Origin: an uncultured Clostridia bacterium
GTDB lineage: Bacteria > Bacillota > Clostridia > Oscillospirales > CAG-272
Direction: 5' to 3'
DNA: 64,000 bases
NCBI GenBank assembly: GCA_944381115.1
Contig: CALWJV010000013.1
Span: 62,001 to 126,000 of the forward strand
This document shows, in pieces, positions 9,604 through 18,893 of the stretch (positions within the stretch are counted from its first letter, which is position 1; the number at the start of each line of letters is the position of its first letter). The notes under the pieces were generated by a model. It was not told the origin of the DNA. It saw nothing but the letters and a program-made list of their open reading frames with translations, and did no database searches. Made by a program: the position numbers and the translations under genes.

Positions 9604-10005
9604 TTAATCGGTATCCAATGAATCGTTTTCGCCCTCTGCACCGTCAAAGAATGCTTTGTTAAATAAAAACTCTATTCTTTCTGTTTCGCCTTTTAATTCA
9701 AGGTACCCAAACAATGCTTCAAGAGCCGTTGCTTTTTTATATTCATTCTGCGTAGCATTTTTTGGAACGGAATTTGTATGAATATTTTTACCTCTTCTGT
9801 ATGCACAGGTTTCCTCTTCGGTAAGAAGATGCAATATTTTTTCTCCTGCGCGGCTTTGGTAACCTGCACGGACAAGGCTGTCGGCAGTTTTGTTGAGTTG
9901 ACCTAATTTCCCGCCGCTTTGTACAAGTTTTTTCCGAACGAGCCGCTCTATTACCGCGTCTCCAAGGTATGCGAGCAACGCTCCGTTAATCTCTCCCGGA
10001 GTCAT
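9604..10005 (-). CDS. mrnC: Mini-ribonuclease 3
   Basis: A 133-residue stand-alone RNase III catalytic domain without the double-stranded-RNA-binding domain. LLAYLGDAVIERLVRK carries the first acidic motif and NEYKKATALEALFGYLEL the second (the EALxGYL signature with its Asp/Glu pair). Mini-III processes 23S rRNA precursor ends in Bacillus. The start at 10005 has a good GGGAG site and its ATGA overlaps the stop of the preceding gtrA-like gene, implying translational coupling; a longer frame to 10080 would be basic junk inside that gene. In most Bacillota mrnC lies next to cysS and rlmB, so its place at the end of a glycan operon is unusual. Confidence 0.88.
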   Translation of the reverse strand: MTPGEINGALLAYLGDAVIERLVRKKLVQSGGKLGQLNKTADSLVRAGYQSRAGEKILHLLTEEETCAYRRGKNIHTNSVPKNATQNEYKKATALEALFGYLELKGETERIEFLFNKAFFDGAEGENDSLDTD

Positions 10006-10595
10006 AAATTTTCTCCCTCTCCGTTCGTACCGTTTTTGTCTTTTTCTTTCATATCCGACTTTTCTTCTCCGTCCGAACAATTATTTTTTTCTTCATTATC
10101 ACGATCATCAAAAATGTATGTGTTCTCCTTTTGACGGTACGCCCAAAATTTATTTATAACAAAATTTATAGGAACATTCACTGCAATATTCAGAAGTGGT
10201 GCAATATATTCTGCCGTCTTTCGGTTTTCTATATTTACCCCGGTTTTTACGATAATATCGGTCAGAATAACCGTGAACCGCTCTATTTTTATTATATCAA
10301 TCCATAGTATAAGCAGTAAATTATTAAGCAAAAGTCCTGTAAATGCATATGCAGCGTAAGTTTTGAGGAGTACCTGCCACCAACTTCGCCTTTCAAGACT
10401 TTCGTCCTGCTTAAATACAAATATATTCTGAAGAACGTATGCATTAAGTACACTTAGTATAAATGCGATTATACTTGCAACCAGATAGTGTGCACCAAGT
10501 GCAATACATGCCATATACACTATCTGAGAGATCAGGGTATTAGAAACTCCAACAAGTCCGAATTTAATAAATTGTTTTATCGGTTCTTTATTCAT
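10002..10595 (-). CDS. GtrA-family membrane protein (lipid-linked sugar flippase type)
   Basis: A 197-residue protein with the GtrA-like domain: KFGLVGVSNTLISQIVY opens the first of four membrane segments (about 10-30, 38-58, 80-105, 130-160 including PINFVINKFWAY). After the last segment a 45-residue highly charged tail (EKNNCSDGEEKSDMKEKDK) follows, which is longer than usual. GtrA proteins are thought to move undecaprenyl-phosphate-linked sugars across the membrane for cell-surface glycosylation. It starts two bases after the stop of the GtrB-like glycosyltransferase, the standard pairing, so both likely act on the sugar made by the upstream CDP-sugar genes. Confidence 0.85.
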   Translation of the reverse strand: MNKEPIKQFIKFGLVGVSNTLISQIVYMACIALGAHYLVASIIAFILSVLNAYVLQNIFVFKQDESLERRSWWQVLLKTYAAYAFTGLLLNNLLLILWIDIIKIERFTVILTDIIVKTGVNIENRKTAEYIAPLLNIAVNVPINFVINKFWAYRQKENTYIFDDRDNEEKNNCSDGEEKSDMKEKDKNGTNGEGENL

Positions 10596-10597
10596 TT

Positions 10598-11800
10598 TTA
10601 CTTCTCTGAAACCTGACAAAGGGAAGAGCATTCTTCTTCGCCGTTTTGGGATTCCTTTGCTTTATCCGTTTTTTTATCAGGGTCCGCCTTTACATCTGAA
10701 TCTGTTTCTGATCCAGGATTTGCCACAGAATCGTATTGCGTATCGTTTTCGGCATCCTTATTTTTTTCTGCGGGCTGCGTTTCTGTTTTTTCTCCGTTCA
10801 ATACTTCCTTTGTCAGCAGTTCAGGACATTTATTTTCATCTTCCGCCTCCGGCTCATATATTTCATATCCCTCAAAATTAAGCCTCGTTTCTTCGACCAC
10901 AAGCGGTCTTTTGATGACTCTGGAATTTATGTTTAACACGTATTCTCCCATCAATCCGATAAAAAATATCTGTATACCGCCGAGAATAAACACTCCTATA
11001 AGTATAGGGGCGTTACCCATTTGAAAATCATCCCATTTGACAAGTTTTAAAATAAAATAAATTATACCTGTTAATATGCTTGCAAATGAAATAAGAAAAC
11101 CAAGCATAGTTGCAAGCCGCATTCCTATTTTTGTATATGAGGTAAAACTGAGCATTGCAGCATCATAAAGAGTATAGAAATTGTTATGCGTCTTACCTGC
11201 GCGTCGTTTTTGCTGCTGATAGGGTATTTCTTTTCTCCTGAAACCAAACTCTGCAACTATTCCACGGAGAAACGGCATCGGATCATCAAGTTCACGCAAA
11301 ACATTTATAAAAGATTTATCGTAAAGACCGAAACCGGTAAAATGCTCTATCTGCTCAACGCTTGACATTCTTTTTATTGTTTTGTAGTAACAAGTACGCA
11401 AAAAACGCATAAAATGATTTTCCTTACTTGTTGTTTTTATTCCGGAAACTATTTTATATCCCTGCTCCCACTCTTGTATAAATTTCGGTATCATCTCGAC
11501 CGGGTCCTGAAAATCCGCACACATAAGAATAGTGCAATCTCCGGTAGTCTGAAGCAGTCCATAAAAAGGCGAATTGAATTGACCGAAATTTTTTGCATTG
11601 AATATCGCCTTTATCTTCGGATTTTTTTTACATATCGCCGTAAGTTTCTCACGGGTTGTGTCTTTAGAATCGTTGTCTATGAAAACAATTTCGTAATCAT
11701 ACTGCGGAAGTTCTTTAAACTGTTCAACAAGTGCCTGTGAAAGAGGCATGACATTTTCTTCTTCATTATATGTCGGCACCAAAACGCTGATTTTTTTCAT
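10598..11800 (-). CDS. GtrB/DPM1-type polyprenyl-phosphate glycosyltransferase
   Basis: A 400-residue family-2 glycosyltransferase. The GT-A domain occupies the first 220 residues: SVLVPTYNEEENV, a metal-binding MCADFQDPVEM segment and the GFGLYDKSF region. Two membrane helices follow (about 230-258 and 270-292), then MGEYVLNINSRVIKRP, typical of GtrB/CsbB/YkcC proteins that load a sugar onto undecaprenyl phosphate. An unusual 95-residue acidic, low-complexity C-terminal tail rich in Glu, Asp and Lys extends beyond the normal end. GGGAG precedes the ATG, which starts two bases after the reductase stop. The donor is inferred from context to be a CDP-deoxysugar; the family more often uses UDP-sugars. 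Confidence 0.87.
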   Translation of the reverse strand: MKKISVLVPTYNEEENVMPLSQALVEQFKELPQYDYEIVFIDNDSKDTTREKLTAICKKNPKIKAIFNAKNFGQFNSPFYGLLQTTGDCTILMCADFQDPVEMIPKFIQEWEQGYKIVSGIKTTSKENHFMRFLRTCYYKTIKRMSSVEQIEHFTGFGLYDKSFINVLRELDDPMPFLRGIVAEFGFRRKEIPYQQQKRRAGKTHNNFYTLYDAAMLSFTSYTKIGMRLATMLGFLISFASILTGIIYFILKLVKWDDFQMGNAPILIGVFILGGIQIFFIGLMGEYVLNINSRVIKRPLVVEETRLNFEGYEIYEPEAEDENKCPELLTKEVLNGEKTETQPAEKNKDAENDTQYDSVANPGSETDSDVKADPDKKTDKAKESQNGEEECSSLCQVSEK

Positions 11801-11802
11801 CT

Positions 11803-12762
11803 TTAACTTTTACTCCCTTTCTCGTATATTCCGCTTTCTTTATTACTGTAATATTCCCTGTTTTCTTTTTCAATTTCAATAATTTTATTTATTCCGTCTT
11901 TAAAAGAATACTCCGGAGTAAAGCCGAGTTCGTTTTTCATCTCCGTTATATCTGCACCGAGATACATGATCTGGTCTTTTCCGTACGGTATCTCTCCGAA
12001 GTTTAACTTTCCGTTTCCGCCCATAACCTCTTTTATCTCTTGTACATACTCCTTCAAAGGTCTTATTCTCCCGCTTCCAAGCGTATAAACTGCTCCGTTA
12101 CGTCCTTTTTTGAACATTAGGTAAAGCGCATCTGCGGCATCGTAAGAAAATATATAGTCCCACATCTGTTCACCTTTCGTAAGCGAGGTATCTCCGTTGC
12201 TTTTCTGGTTTCTCATAACAAGCGAGATAAGAGAATTTTCACCGTCAAAAGGACCGTATACACTGAGTATCCTTGCCCAAACATGGCGGATCTTCAGTTC
12301 GCTGCACATCGCCCTGCTCATTTGACCCGCACAAAGTTTTGCCATTCCATACCCATTTTCCGGAAAGCACGGTGTATCTGATCTGAGGAGTTCATTATGA
12401 CGCCCGCATTCGGCCTGGCTGCCTGCTCCTATAAAACATATGCAACCGAGTGCCGCTGCCGCTTTTACAGCATCAAGAGTATATTTTATATTCTCTGTCT
12501 GAGAAAACATATCGTTTCTTCCGACTCCTACTGTGTTTTCCCATGCAAGATGATAGAATACGTCAGCGCATTTGATTTTTTCAGGCAAAGTCCTAATATC
12601 TTTTAAGTCACAGTATATTTTTTTTGCTTGCCGTGGAATATTTTTCTCTCTTTTTGACATTTTCCTGCATACTGCGTATACAGTAAATCCTTCATCTATA
12701 AGTTTTTGACAAAGTGCTGTACCCACGGCACCTGTAGGTCCGGTAACTACCGCAATTTCCAT
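11803..12762 (-). CDS. NAD(P)-dependent sugar-nucleotide reductase/epimerase (extended SDR)
   Basis: A 319-residue extended short-chain dehydrogenase. The nucleotide-binding loop is VVTGPTGAVGTALC at the N-terminus, and the catalytic Tyr-Lys pair is in NGYGMAKLC. It resembles the 4-ketoreductases and reductases of dideoxysugar pathways. In yersiniose synthesis YerF reduces the acetyl carbonyl left by YerE; abequose and paratose synthases instead reduce the C-4 ketone. Its position directly after the YerE-like gene favours a YerF-like job, but sequence alone does not separate the possibilities. A strong GGAGG lies upstream of ATG 12762; an in-frame ATG at 12780 has no good ribosome site. Confidence 0.82.
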   Translation of the reverse strand: MEIAVVTGPTGAVGTALCQKLIDEGFTVYAVCRKMSKREKNIPRQAKKIYCDLKDIRTLPEKIKCADVFYHLAWENTVGVGRNDMFSQTENIKYTLDAVKAAAALGCICFIGAGSQAECGRHNELLRSDTPCFPENGYGMAKLCAGQMSRAMCSELKIRHVWARILSVYGPFDGENSLISLVMRNQKSNGDTSLTKGEQMWDYIFSYDAADALYLMFKKGRNGAVYTLGSGRIRPLKEYVQEIKEVMGGNGKLNFGEIPYGKDQIMYLGADITEMKNELGFTPEYSFKDGINKIIEIEKENREYYSNKESGIYEKGSKS

Positions 12763-12831
12763 GTCTTTACCTCCGGTCAATTTCCGTATTTTCCACTGAC
12801 AGTAAAATGTCTTTTTTATTTACCGTATATG

Positions 12832-14781
12832 TCAATTTTCTATCATAGGGATAAACATATTTTTTTCAAGTTCTTCTCTTGGAAGGAATGGTGCAAGATC
12901 TTCAAGAGGAGGACTTACAAGCGATCCGTCGGGAAGTCGCTTTGTACTGCTCTTAGGCTCCCACACCTGTTCGGTATCGGTAAATACTTCACAGAATACC
13001 GGTCCCTCGGTACTTAACACTTCTTTTATAACCTTTTCGTTTTCGGCATTGCTTCTGACAGAAAAATAAGGATACCCGAACGCTTTTGCAATTTTTTCAA
13101 AATCCGGGAAAGAAAGATCGCCGGACTCCGGTCCTATTCCTATCTTGCTATGTTCTTTAAAAAGATTGGTCTGTGTAATTCTTATGGAATGATATCCATT
13201 ATTATTTATAAGAAAAATTTTTATCGGAAGTTTATTTGTTATTATGGTTTGAAGTTCCTGCAAATTCATCATTATACTCCCGTCGCCCTCAAGACATACG
13301 GTCTGACGACGGCCTCCGCCAATACACGTTCCAATTGCTGCAGGCAGTCCGTATCCCATTGTTGCAATCGCACTGTTATTTGCCAGACGGCTACCTTTTT
13401 TTATAACAAATGCCTGACTTCCGACAACACAACAAGCACCGTTTGAAACCGCAGTAAGACTGCCTTCGGGAAGAATATCGCTGAGTTTTTTTACAAATGC
13501 ATATACATTTGCCGTTTTTCCGTTTTCAGAAAAATGTTTTTCTTGTACTACAGGATATTCTCTCTTCCATCGCTGACAGGTCTCAAGCCAAAATCCCCCT
13601 GGGCGGATACTGTTACAGTTAGTTATCATGTCTTTACCGTTCTCAGTTTTACATACCGATTTTGAGTCTCCAATATTGTATACACCATTTTGCTCCGGTA
13701 AAGTTTCTGATATTAATCTGAAAATTTCTTCATCTGCCGCTTCGTTCAATTTTTCAAGAAAATCTTTTGCGTCCGCCCATATAGGCATATCAACATGTAT
13801 CGTAGGTTTTTTCATTTCGGCGCGGTCTATGTCTACCATTATGACTTTCGCCGCTCTTGCCCATGTCTTCCAATTGTATCCGACCTGTCTTATCGAGATC
13901 CGGGTACCCACCGCCAGAATAAGGTCTGCATTCTGTATTGCAAAGTTACCCGCTCTGTCTCCCATATTTCCTGCTCGTCCGCAATAAAGCGGAGAGTCAT
14001 TTTCTATAAGATCAACGGCGTTCCAATATGTCACTACCGGAATATTTAATTTTTCTGTAACCTTGCGGAATATTCCGTAACCTCCAGAAAGACGTATCCC
14101 GTATCCTGCATAAAATACCGGTCTCTCTGCATTTTTAATGATGTCAATGACTGTCTCCGCCGTTTGCAGATCAACTTTTGGTGCAAGTACGGCATCATCC
14201 TCTGCCGCGTCATATCCGACAAGTTCATCCGTTTCAATATATCCTCCCTGGAAATTTACCGGAATATCTATCCATGAAGGACCGGGTCTTCCGGTTGTTG
14301 CAAGGTGCCATGCCTTTTCAAGACAGTATCTTATATCTTTCGGATCTTCTATCATAACGGCATATTTTGTCATGTTTGTAGCGGCTTTTACAATATCGTA
14401 TTCCTGATCGCCAACGGAACGGAGCAAAAGTCCGTCAGTATAACGCATTGCATACCTTGCCGTTGTATCGTACCTTACCTGCCCGCTGATTATAAGCATC
14501 GGAATTGAATCAAGCCAACCGCAGGCAACACCGGTCAGGGCGTTTATCCCTCCGGGTCCGGTCGTGACGCAGACCGTCGCTATTCTGTTTTCAAGTCTTG
14601 CATAACTTTCCGCGGCTATCGCGCATGCCTGCTCATGGTGGTTATAAGTAACCTTTAATCCTTCTTTATGCCCAAACGCATCGTTCAGGTGCATAGCGCC
14701 CCCTCCTACTACGCTGAAGCAGTCGGTAACTCCGTGACTGACTAAAAAATCTGCCACATAATCGGCAAGTCTTTGCTTCAT
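12832..14781 (-). CDS. YerE-like thiamine-diphosphate enzyme of deoxysugar synthesis
   Basis: A 649-residue protein of the acetohydroxyacid-synthase fold. The activating Glu is at 50 in YNHHEQACA, the central domain contains an AHAS-type GTRISIRQVG segment, and the TPP/Mg motif is GDGSIMMNLQE...INNNGY. It is not grouped with valine or leucine genes and has no IlvH partner; instead it lies between ddhC and a sugar reductase. In Yersinia, YerE is a TPP flavoenzyme that decarboxylates pyruvate and adds the two-carbon unit to C-4 of CDP-3,6-dideoxy-4-hexulose. The present protein is longer than typical AHAS enzymes, mainly through a poorly conserved insert at about residues 355-420. The YerE assignment is inference from context. 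Confidence 0.78.
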   Translation of the reverse strand: MKQRLADYVADFLVSHGVTDCFSVVGGGAMHLNDAFGHKEGLKVTYNHHEQACAIAAESYARLENRIATVCVTTGPGGINALTGVACGWLDSIPMLIISGQVRYDTTARYAMRYTDGLLLRSVGDQEYDIVKAATNMTKYAVMIEDPKDIRYCLEKAWHLATTGRPGPSWIDIPVNFQGGYIETDELVGYDAAEDDAVLAPKVDLQTAETVIDIIKNAERPVFYAGYGIRLSGGYGIFRKVTEKLNIPVVTYWNAVDLIENDSPLYCGRAGNMGDRAGNFAIQNADLILAVGTRISIRQVGYNWKTWARAAKVIMVDIDRAEMKKPTIHVDMPIWADAKDFLEKLNEAADEEIFRLISETLPEQNGVYNIGDSKSVCKTENGKDMITNCNSIRPGGFWLETCQRWKREYPVVQEKHFSENGKTANVYAFVKKLSDILPEGSLTAVSNGACCVVGSQAFVIKKGSRLANNSAIATMGYGLPAAIGTCIGGGRRQTVCLEGDGSIMMNLQELQTIITNKLPIKIFLINNNGYHSIRITQTNLFKEHSKIGIGPESGDLSFPDFEKIAKAFGYPYFSVRSNAENEKVIKEVLSTEGPVFCEVFTDTEQVWEPKSSTKRLPDGSLVSPPLEDLAPFLPREELEKNMFIPMIEN

Positions 14782-14813
14782 GATAAATCCTATCTTTCTT
14801 TTTAATTTTATTT

Positions 14814-16157
14814 TTACTGATTTATTGCTTCGATAATTACATCTGCCATGTAATCAATCATTTCATCCGTCATTCCAGGATATACACCTACCCAAAAAGT
14901 ATTATTCATAATAAAATCCGTATTCTCAAGGGATCCGACTATACGGTATGCGTTTGTTCCTCTGATCTGATCGAAGCACGGATGTCTTGTAAGATTTCCG
15001 CTGAATAAAAGACGCGTTTGAATATTCCTGTCTTCAATATACTTCGTTACATCATTCCTTGAAACCCTGCATGTAGGTTTAAGTGAAATTAGGAAACCAA
15101 ACCATGACGGACGGCTGTTTTCTGCAGGTTCGGGGAGCGTAATTTTATCCTGTACACACTCAAGCGCTGCATAAAGTCTGTCAAAATTATGGCGACGGCG
15201 TTCAATAAAATACGGAAATTTTTTTAGTTGTTCGCATCCTATTGCCGCCTGCATGTCAGTGACCTTAAGATTATATCCGAAATGACTGTAAACGTACTTA
15301 TGATCATATCCTTTCGGAAGTTCTCCGTACTGACCGTCAAAACGGTGTTTGCAGAAATTATCGTGACCGGAAGGACAGATGCAGTCACGTCCCCAATCGC
15401 GGTAAGAAAGTATTAATCTGGAAAGTGTAGGATCGTTTGTATATACACATCCTCCCTCTCCCATAGTCATATGGTGTGGAGGATAAAAACTCGAAGTTCC
15501 TATATTTCCCCATGTTCCCGTAAACCTTGTTTCTCCGTTTATAGTATATTGAGATCCGAGCGCGTCACAGTTATCTTCTACAAGCCATAGACCGTGTTTA
15601 TCGCAAAATGCTTTGACCGCGGAAAGATCAAACGGATTTCCGAGCGTATGCGCTATCATGACCGCCTTTGTTTTATTACTCAGGGCTTTTTCAAGTGCTG
15701 TAACGTCTATATTGTACTGCGGTACTGTAACATCTACAAATACCGGGACTGCACCATACTGAAGTATTGGAGTCACAGTGGTAGGGAACCCGCATGCAAC
15801 TGTGATTATTTCATCTCCTCTTTTTATCTGCTTTTCTTTAAGTTTCGGGGCGGTGAGCGCCATAAACGCAATTAGATTTGCAGACGAACCGCTATTTACA
15901 AGATATGCATGTTTTACACCTATCCATTTTGCGAAACCTTTTTCAAACTCCTCCGCAAATCTTCCGGTAGTAAGCCAAAAATCAAGTGTAGCATCTGTAA
16001 GAGAACACATTTCTTTTTCGTCAAAAACTCTTGACGCATAACTTATTCTGTCGCCTTTTTTAAAAGGCTCTTTTTTTGCCTTGAATTCTTTATAGTATTC
16101 CGTTACAAGTTCTTTGATCTGCTCACGCGCTTCTGATTCACTCTTCCATTTTTTCAT
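14814..16157 (-). CDS. ddhC: CDP-6-deoxy-4-hexulose 3-dehydrase (E1)
   Basis: A 447-residue enzyme matching DdhC/AscC/RfbH, which removes the C-3 hydroxyl of CDP-6-deoxy-4-keto-glucose with PMP and an iron-sulfur centre. The diagnostic residues are all present: PPHHMTMGEGG has His where aminotransferases carry the PLP lysine, and the [2Fe-2S] ligands appear as NCDAL followed by DCIC-x7-C. This separates it from ordinary sugar aminotransferases. AGGAG precedes ATG 16157. The reaction needs a reductase (E3, DdhD) to supply electrons; no ddhD is encoded in the window, so another flavo-iron-sulfur reductase must serve or the gene lies elsewhere. Confidence 0.93.
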   Translation of the reverse strand: MKKWKSESEAREQIKELVTEYYKEFKAKKEPFKKGDRISYASRVFDEKEMCSLTDATLDFWLTTGRFAEEFEKGFAKWIGVKHAYLVNSGSSANLIAFMALTAPKLKEKQIKRGDEIITVACGFPTTVTPILQYGAVPVFVDVTVPQYNIDVTALEKALSNKTKAVMIAHTLGNPFDLSAVKAFCDKHGLWLVEDNCDALGSQYTINGETRFTGTWGNIGTSSFYPPHHMTMGEGGCVYTNDPTLSRLILSYRDWGRDCICPSGHDNFCKHRFDGQYGELPKGYDHKYVYSHFGYNLKVTDMQAAIGCEQLKKFPYFIERRRHNFDRLYAALECVQDKITLPEPAENSRPSWFGFLISLKPTCRVSRNDVTKYIEDRNIQTRLLFSGNLTRHPCFDQIRGTNAYRIVGSLENTDFIMNNTFWVGVYPGMTDEMIDYMADVIIEAINQ

Positions 16158-16319
16158 ATTTCAAAATCTCCTGATTCTTCACAGTGTTTGTTTTTATTTA
16201 CGCGATCAACGTTTTTACGTCCGTTATTTTTCGTTAGTTTTTTATACTGCCGGAAATCTTTATTACGGTTTCAAAATTTTAATTTTCAAAAAACTCCAAT
16301 ATTTTTTTTGACTGTTATT

Positions 16320-17399
16320 TTATTTGTACAACTCCCTGCTGTCATTTATAAATTCTTCGATCTGCTTGTCCATTTTTTCTATAAGAGTTTTTTTATCCGC
16401 ACCGCCAATGTAAAGTTTGCTCCACTCAACAATTTTTTTCATTGCCTCCGGCAGTTCCCATGTAGGACTCCATCCAAAAACTCTTTTTAATTTTGAACAG
16501 TCAAGTTTCAAAAATCCCGCTTCATGAGGTCCGCCGTCGAATTTATTTATCCATTTTATTCCGTCTCCCCATTCTGAGGTAAAAAGATCAACAAGAGATC
16601 CGGTCTCAAAACAGCAGTTATCGTCCGGTCCTACATTATAGTATCCCGCGTATGATGCGTTCTCATACTGCTTTGCCATTATGAGCAGATAGGCAAACAG
16701 GGGCTCAAGTACATGCTGGTAAGGTCTGGTGGAATACGGATTCCTGACAATTATGTCTTTTTTTGATTTTGCTGCTCTTATACAGTCGGGTATTATCCTG
16801 TCTGCAGCAAAATCTCCGCCCCCTATAACATTACCCGCTCTTGCTGTGGATATTGCGACACGGCCGTCCGAAAAGAAACTGTTTTTATATGAGTGAGTCA
16901 CGAGTTCTGAGCAAGATTTTGAATTTGAATACGGGTCATATCCGTCCAATTCATCCGTTTCCCGGTATCCCCATTCCCATTCTCTATTTAAATAAACCTT
17001 ATCTGTGGTAACATTTAAAAATGCTTTGACGTAATCGGAAAGCCTAATACATTCAAGTATATTTACCGTTCCCATTACATTGCTTTTATAAGTTTGCACA
17101 GGGTCTTTATAACTTTCCCTTACAATAGGTTGAGCAGCAAGATGAAAAACGATCTCCGGTCTGTATTTATCAAAGGTATCCTTTAGTTTTTCAAGATCTG
17201 CAATATCTCCTATAACAGACACCATATCTTTCTTTATATCTGCAATTTCAAAAAGCGACGGATCTGTCGGCGGATCAAGAGCATATCCGACAACTTCAGC
17301 ACCGAATTTTTTCAAGATCCTGCAAAGCCATGATCCTTTAAATCCAGTGTGCCCGGTAACAAGCACCTTTTTGCCTTTATAGAAATTTTTTATATCCAT
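16320..17399 (-). CDS. ddhB: CDP-glucose 4,6-dehydratase
   Basis: A 359-residue extended SDR converting CDP-glucose to CDP-4-keto-6-deoxyglucose with bound NAD. VTGHTGFKGSWLCRIL is the nucleotide-binding loop in the form typical of RfbG/DdhB (GFKGSWL), TTDKVYLN supplies the TDK catalytic segment and YDPYSNSKSCSE the Tyr-Lys pair. Length fits the family. GGAGAAG lies eight to ten bases before the ATG. Its neighbours ddhA and ddhC complete the CDP-3,6-dideoxyhexose front end. Confidence 0.94.
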   Translation of the reverse strand: MDIKNFYKGKKVLVTGHTGFKGSWLCRILKKFGAEVVGYALDPPTDPSLFEIADIKKDMVSVIGDIADLEKLKDTFDKYRPEIVFHLAAQPIVRESYKDPVQTYKSNVMGTVNILECIRLSDYVKAFLNVTTDKVYLNREWEWGYRETDELDGYDPYSNSKSCSELVTHSYKNSFFSDGRVAISTARAGNVIGGGDFAADRIIPDCIRAAKSKKDIIVRNPYSTRPYQHVLEPLFAYLLIMAKQYENASYAGYYNVGPDDNCCFETGSLVDLFTSEWGDGIKWINKFDGGPHEAGFLKLDCSKLKRVFGWSPTWELPEAMKKIVEWSKLYIGGADKKTLIEKMDKQIEEFINDSRELYK

Positions 17400-17480
17400 T
17401 TTAATCTTCTCCGTTTCGGGTTTACTTTTTATGCCTTTATTTTTCTGTTGAACATCTGTTCGCTTTAGTTTTTTACGTCA

Positions 17481-18893
17481 TTACGTAGTGTTAAAATTGC
17501 TCTCGGCAATTTCCGTTTTTTCTGATAACTGTAACCTGATTTTCTTTATTTTCTTTGGATATATCATAAGAAAGAATATTAAATTGACCAGACATGACAG
17601 ACTCCATGAAACCTGATAGCAAAGGAACAGATTGTTGAACGTTGAGACATTTGGATAAACAACCGACATCCAGACAAGTCTGAGTCCGAGCACGGTTATT
17701 ATTGAGTTAGCCATGGTGATCGACGAATAACCGAAGGAGTTCAAAACGTTTCCGAAAACACTTCCTGCCATAGGTACGGCATATATGCTCATAAGGAATG
17801 TAAGTCTGATCATTCCGAAATCTACCGCAGACGGATCATCAGGAAGAAACAGTTTCAAAGCATAAGGTCCGAGCATTACACACATATTACCGAGTACTCC
17901 GCCCACAAGAAGCGCCAATGCCAGTCCTCTTATTACAGTTCCGCGTATTCTGTCCGGTTTTTTTGCCCCGTAGTTCTGACCTATGAATGTAAGAACTGCA
18001 GTACCAATCGCTCCGTTAAAACAGTTAACGAAATTTTCTATGTTTGATGAGGATGCATGACCTGCCGTGGCAGCTGATCCGTATGAATTTATAGCCGACT
18101 GTATCTGCAGATTGGAAATATTGTAAAGTGATGTATTAAGGGCACACGGTATACCTAAAAACAGAATACTTCCGCACATTTTTTTATCCGGTAAAAACTC
18201 TTTAAATACAAGTTTACAGCTTTCATCGGTTCTTATTAAACGCAAAACTACCAAAACAGCACCAAGAACCTGTGACGCAAACGTTGCAATAGCGACAGCC
18301 ATAACTTTATTCGGAATAAAAAAACATAATATAAAATTAAGTACAACATTAAGCGCCCCGCTTGCTATAAGATAGTAAAGCGGTCGCTGTGAATCTCCTG
18401 AAGATCTGATTATTGCTCCACCATAGTTATAAATAAGTATTGCGGGAGTTGACGCAAAATAAATTTTCAGATAAATTACTGCATCGTCAAAACACTCAGC
18501 AGGGCAATTCGTAGCAGTAAGAAGCGCCGGGGATAACGGTATCGCCACGGCAGTTACAATAAGTCCTATGATGATCGAGATCCAAAGAGTGGTATTTGAC
18601 GCTTTACGAATTCTCTCCGGAGTTCCCTCTCCGAACGCCTGTGAAAGCACCACTTGGGCGCCACCTGAAAGCCCTATACAGGATTGGACCAGCAACCCTA
18701 CTATTACTCCTGTCGCGCCGACTGATGCAACGTGAACGCTGGATGCAAAATTTCCGAGGACAATCATATCAGCGGAATTAAACAGTGACTGTATAATTCC
18801 ACCTATAGCGATCGGAAGTGCAAAAAGAATAAACTGAGAAAGAATGGGACCTTTTGTAGCATCTATGTTGTGTTTTTTCAATAAACTTAACAT
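17481..18893 (-). CDS. MATE-family transporter
   Basis: A 470-residue polytopic membrane protein with about twelve hydrophobic segments and the duplicated MatE fold (GPILSQFILFALPIAIGG; SLFNSADMIVLGNF; IGQNYGAKKPDRI). MATE proteins export cationic compounds using Na+ or H+ gradients and belong to the MOP superfamily along with the Wzx and MurJ flippases. Its placement inside the deoxysugar operon, between ddhA and ddhB, allows the idea of a glycan-linked substrate, but the sequence looks like an ordinary NorM/DinF-type MATE protein. GGAGG precedes the ATG. A 230-base gap separates it from ddhA with no recognised gene or clear promoter. Confidence 0.88.
   Translation of the reverse strand: MLSLLKKHNIDATKGPILSQFILFALPIAIGGIIQSLFNSADMIVLGNFASSVHVASVGATGVIVGLLVQSCIGLSGGAQVVLSQAFGEGTPERIRKASNTTLWISIIIGLIVTAVAIPLSPALLTATNCPAECFDDAVIYLKIYFASTPAILIYNYGGAIIRSSGDSQRPLYYLIASGALNVVLNFILCFFIPNKVMAVAIATFASQVLGAVLVVLRLIRTDESCKLVFKEFLPDKKMCGSILFLGIPCALNTSLYNISNLQIQSAINSYGSAATAGHASSSNIENFVNCFNGAIGTAVLTFIGQNYGAKKPDRIRGTVIRGLALALLVGGVLGNMCVMLGPYALKLFLPDDPSAVDFGMIRLTFLMSIYAVPMAGSVFGNVLNSFGYSSITMANSIITVLGLRLVWMSVVYPNVSTFNNLFLCYQVSWSLSCLVNLIFFLMIYPKKIKKIRLQLSEKTEIAESNFNTT

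Noticed and set aside
12832..14781. Acetolactate synthase for branched-chain amino acid synthesis
   Set aside because: No ilvH, ilvC or ilvD nearby, and the gene is embedded between ddhC and a sugar reductase, so a YerE-like role fits better.
14814..16157. Ordinary PLP sugar aminotransferase (DegT/ArnB type)
   Set aside because: The lysine is replaced by His in PPHHMTMGEGG and iron-sulfur cysteines are present, both specific to E1 dehydrases.
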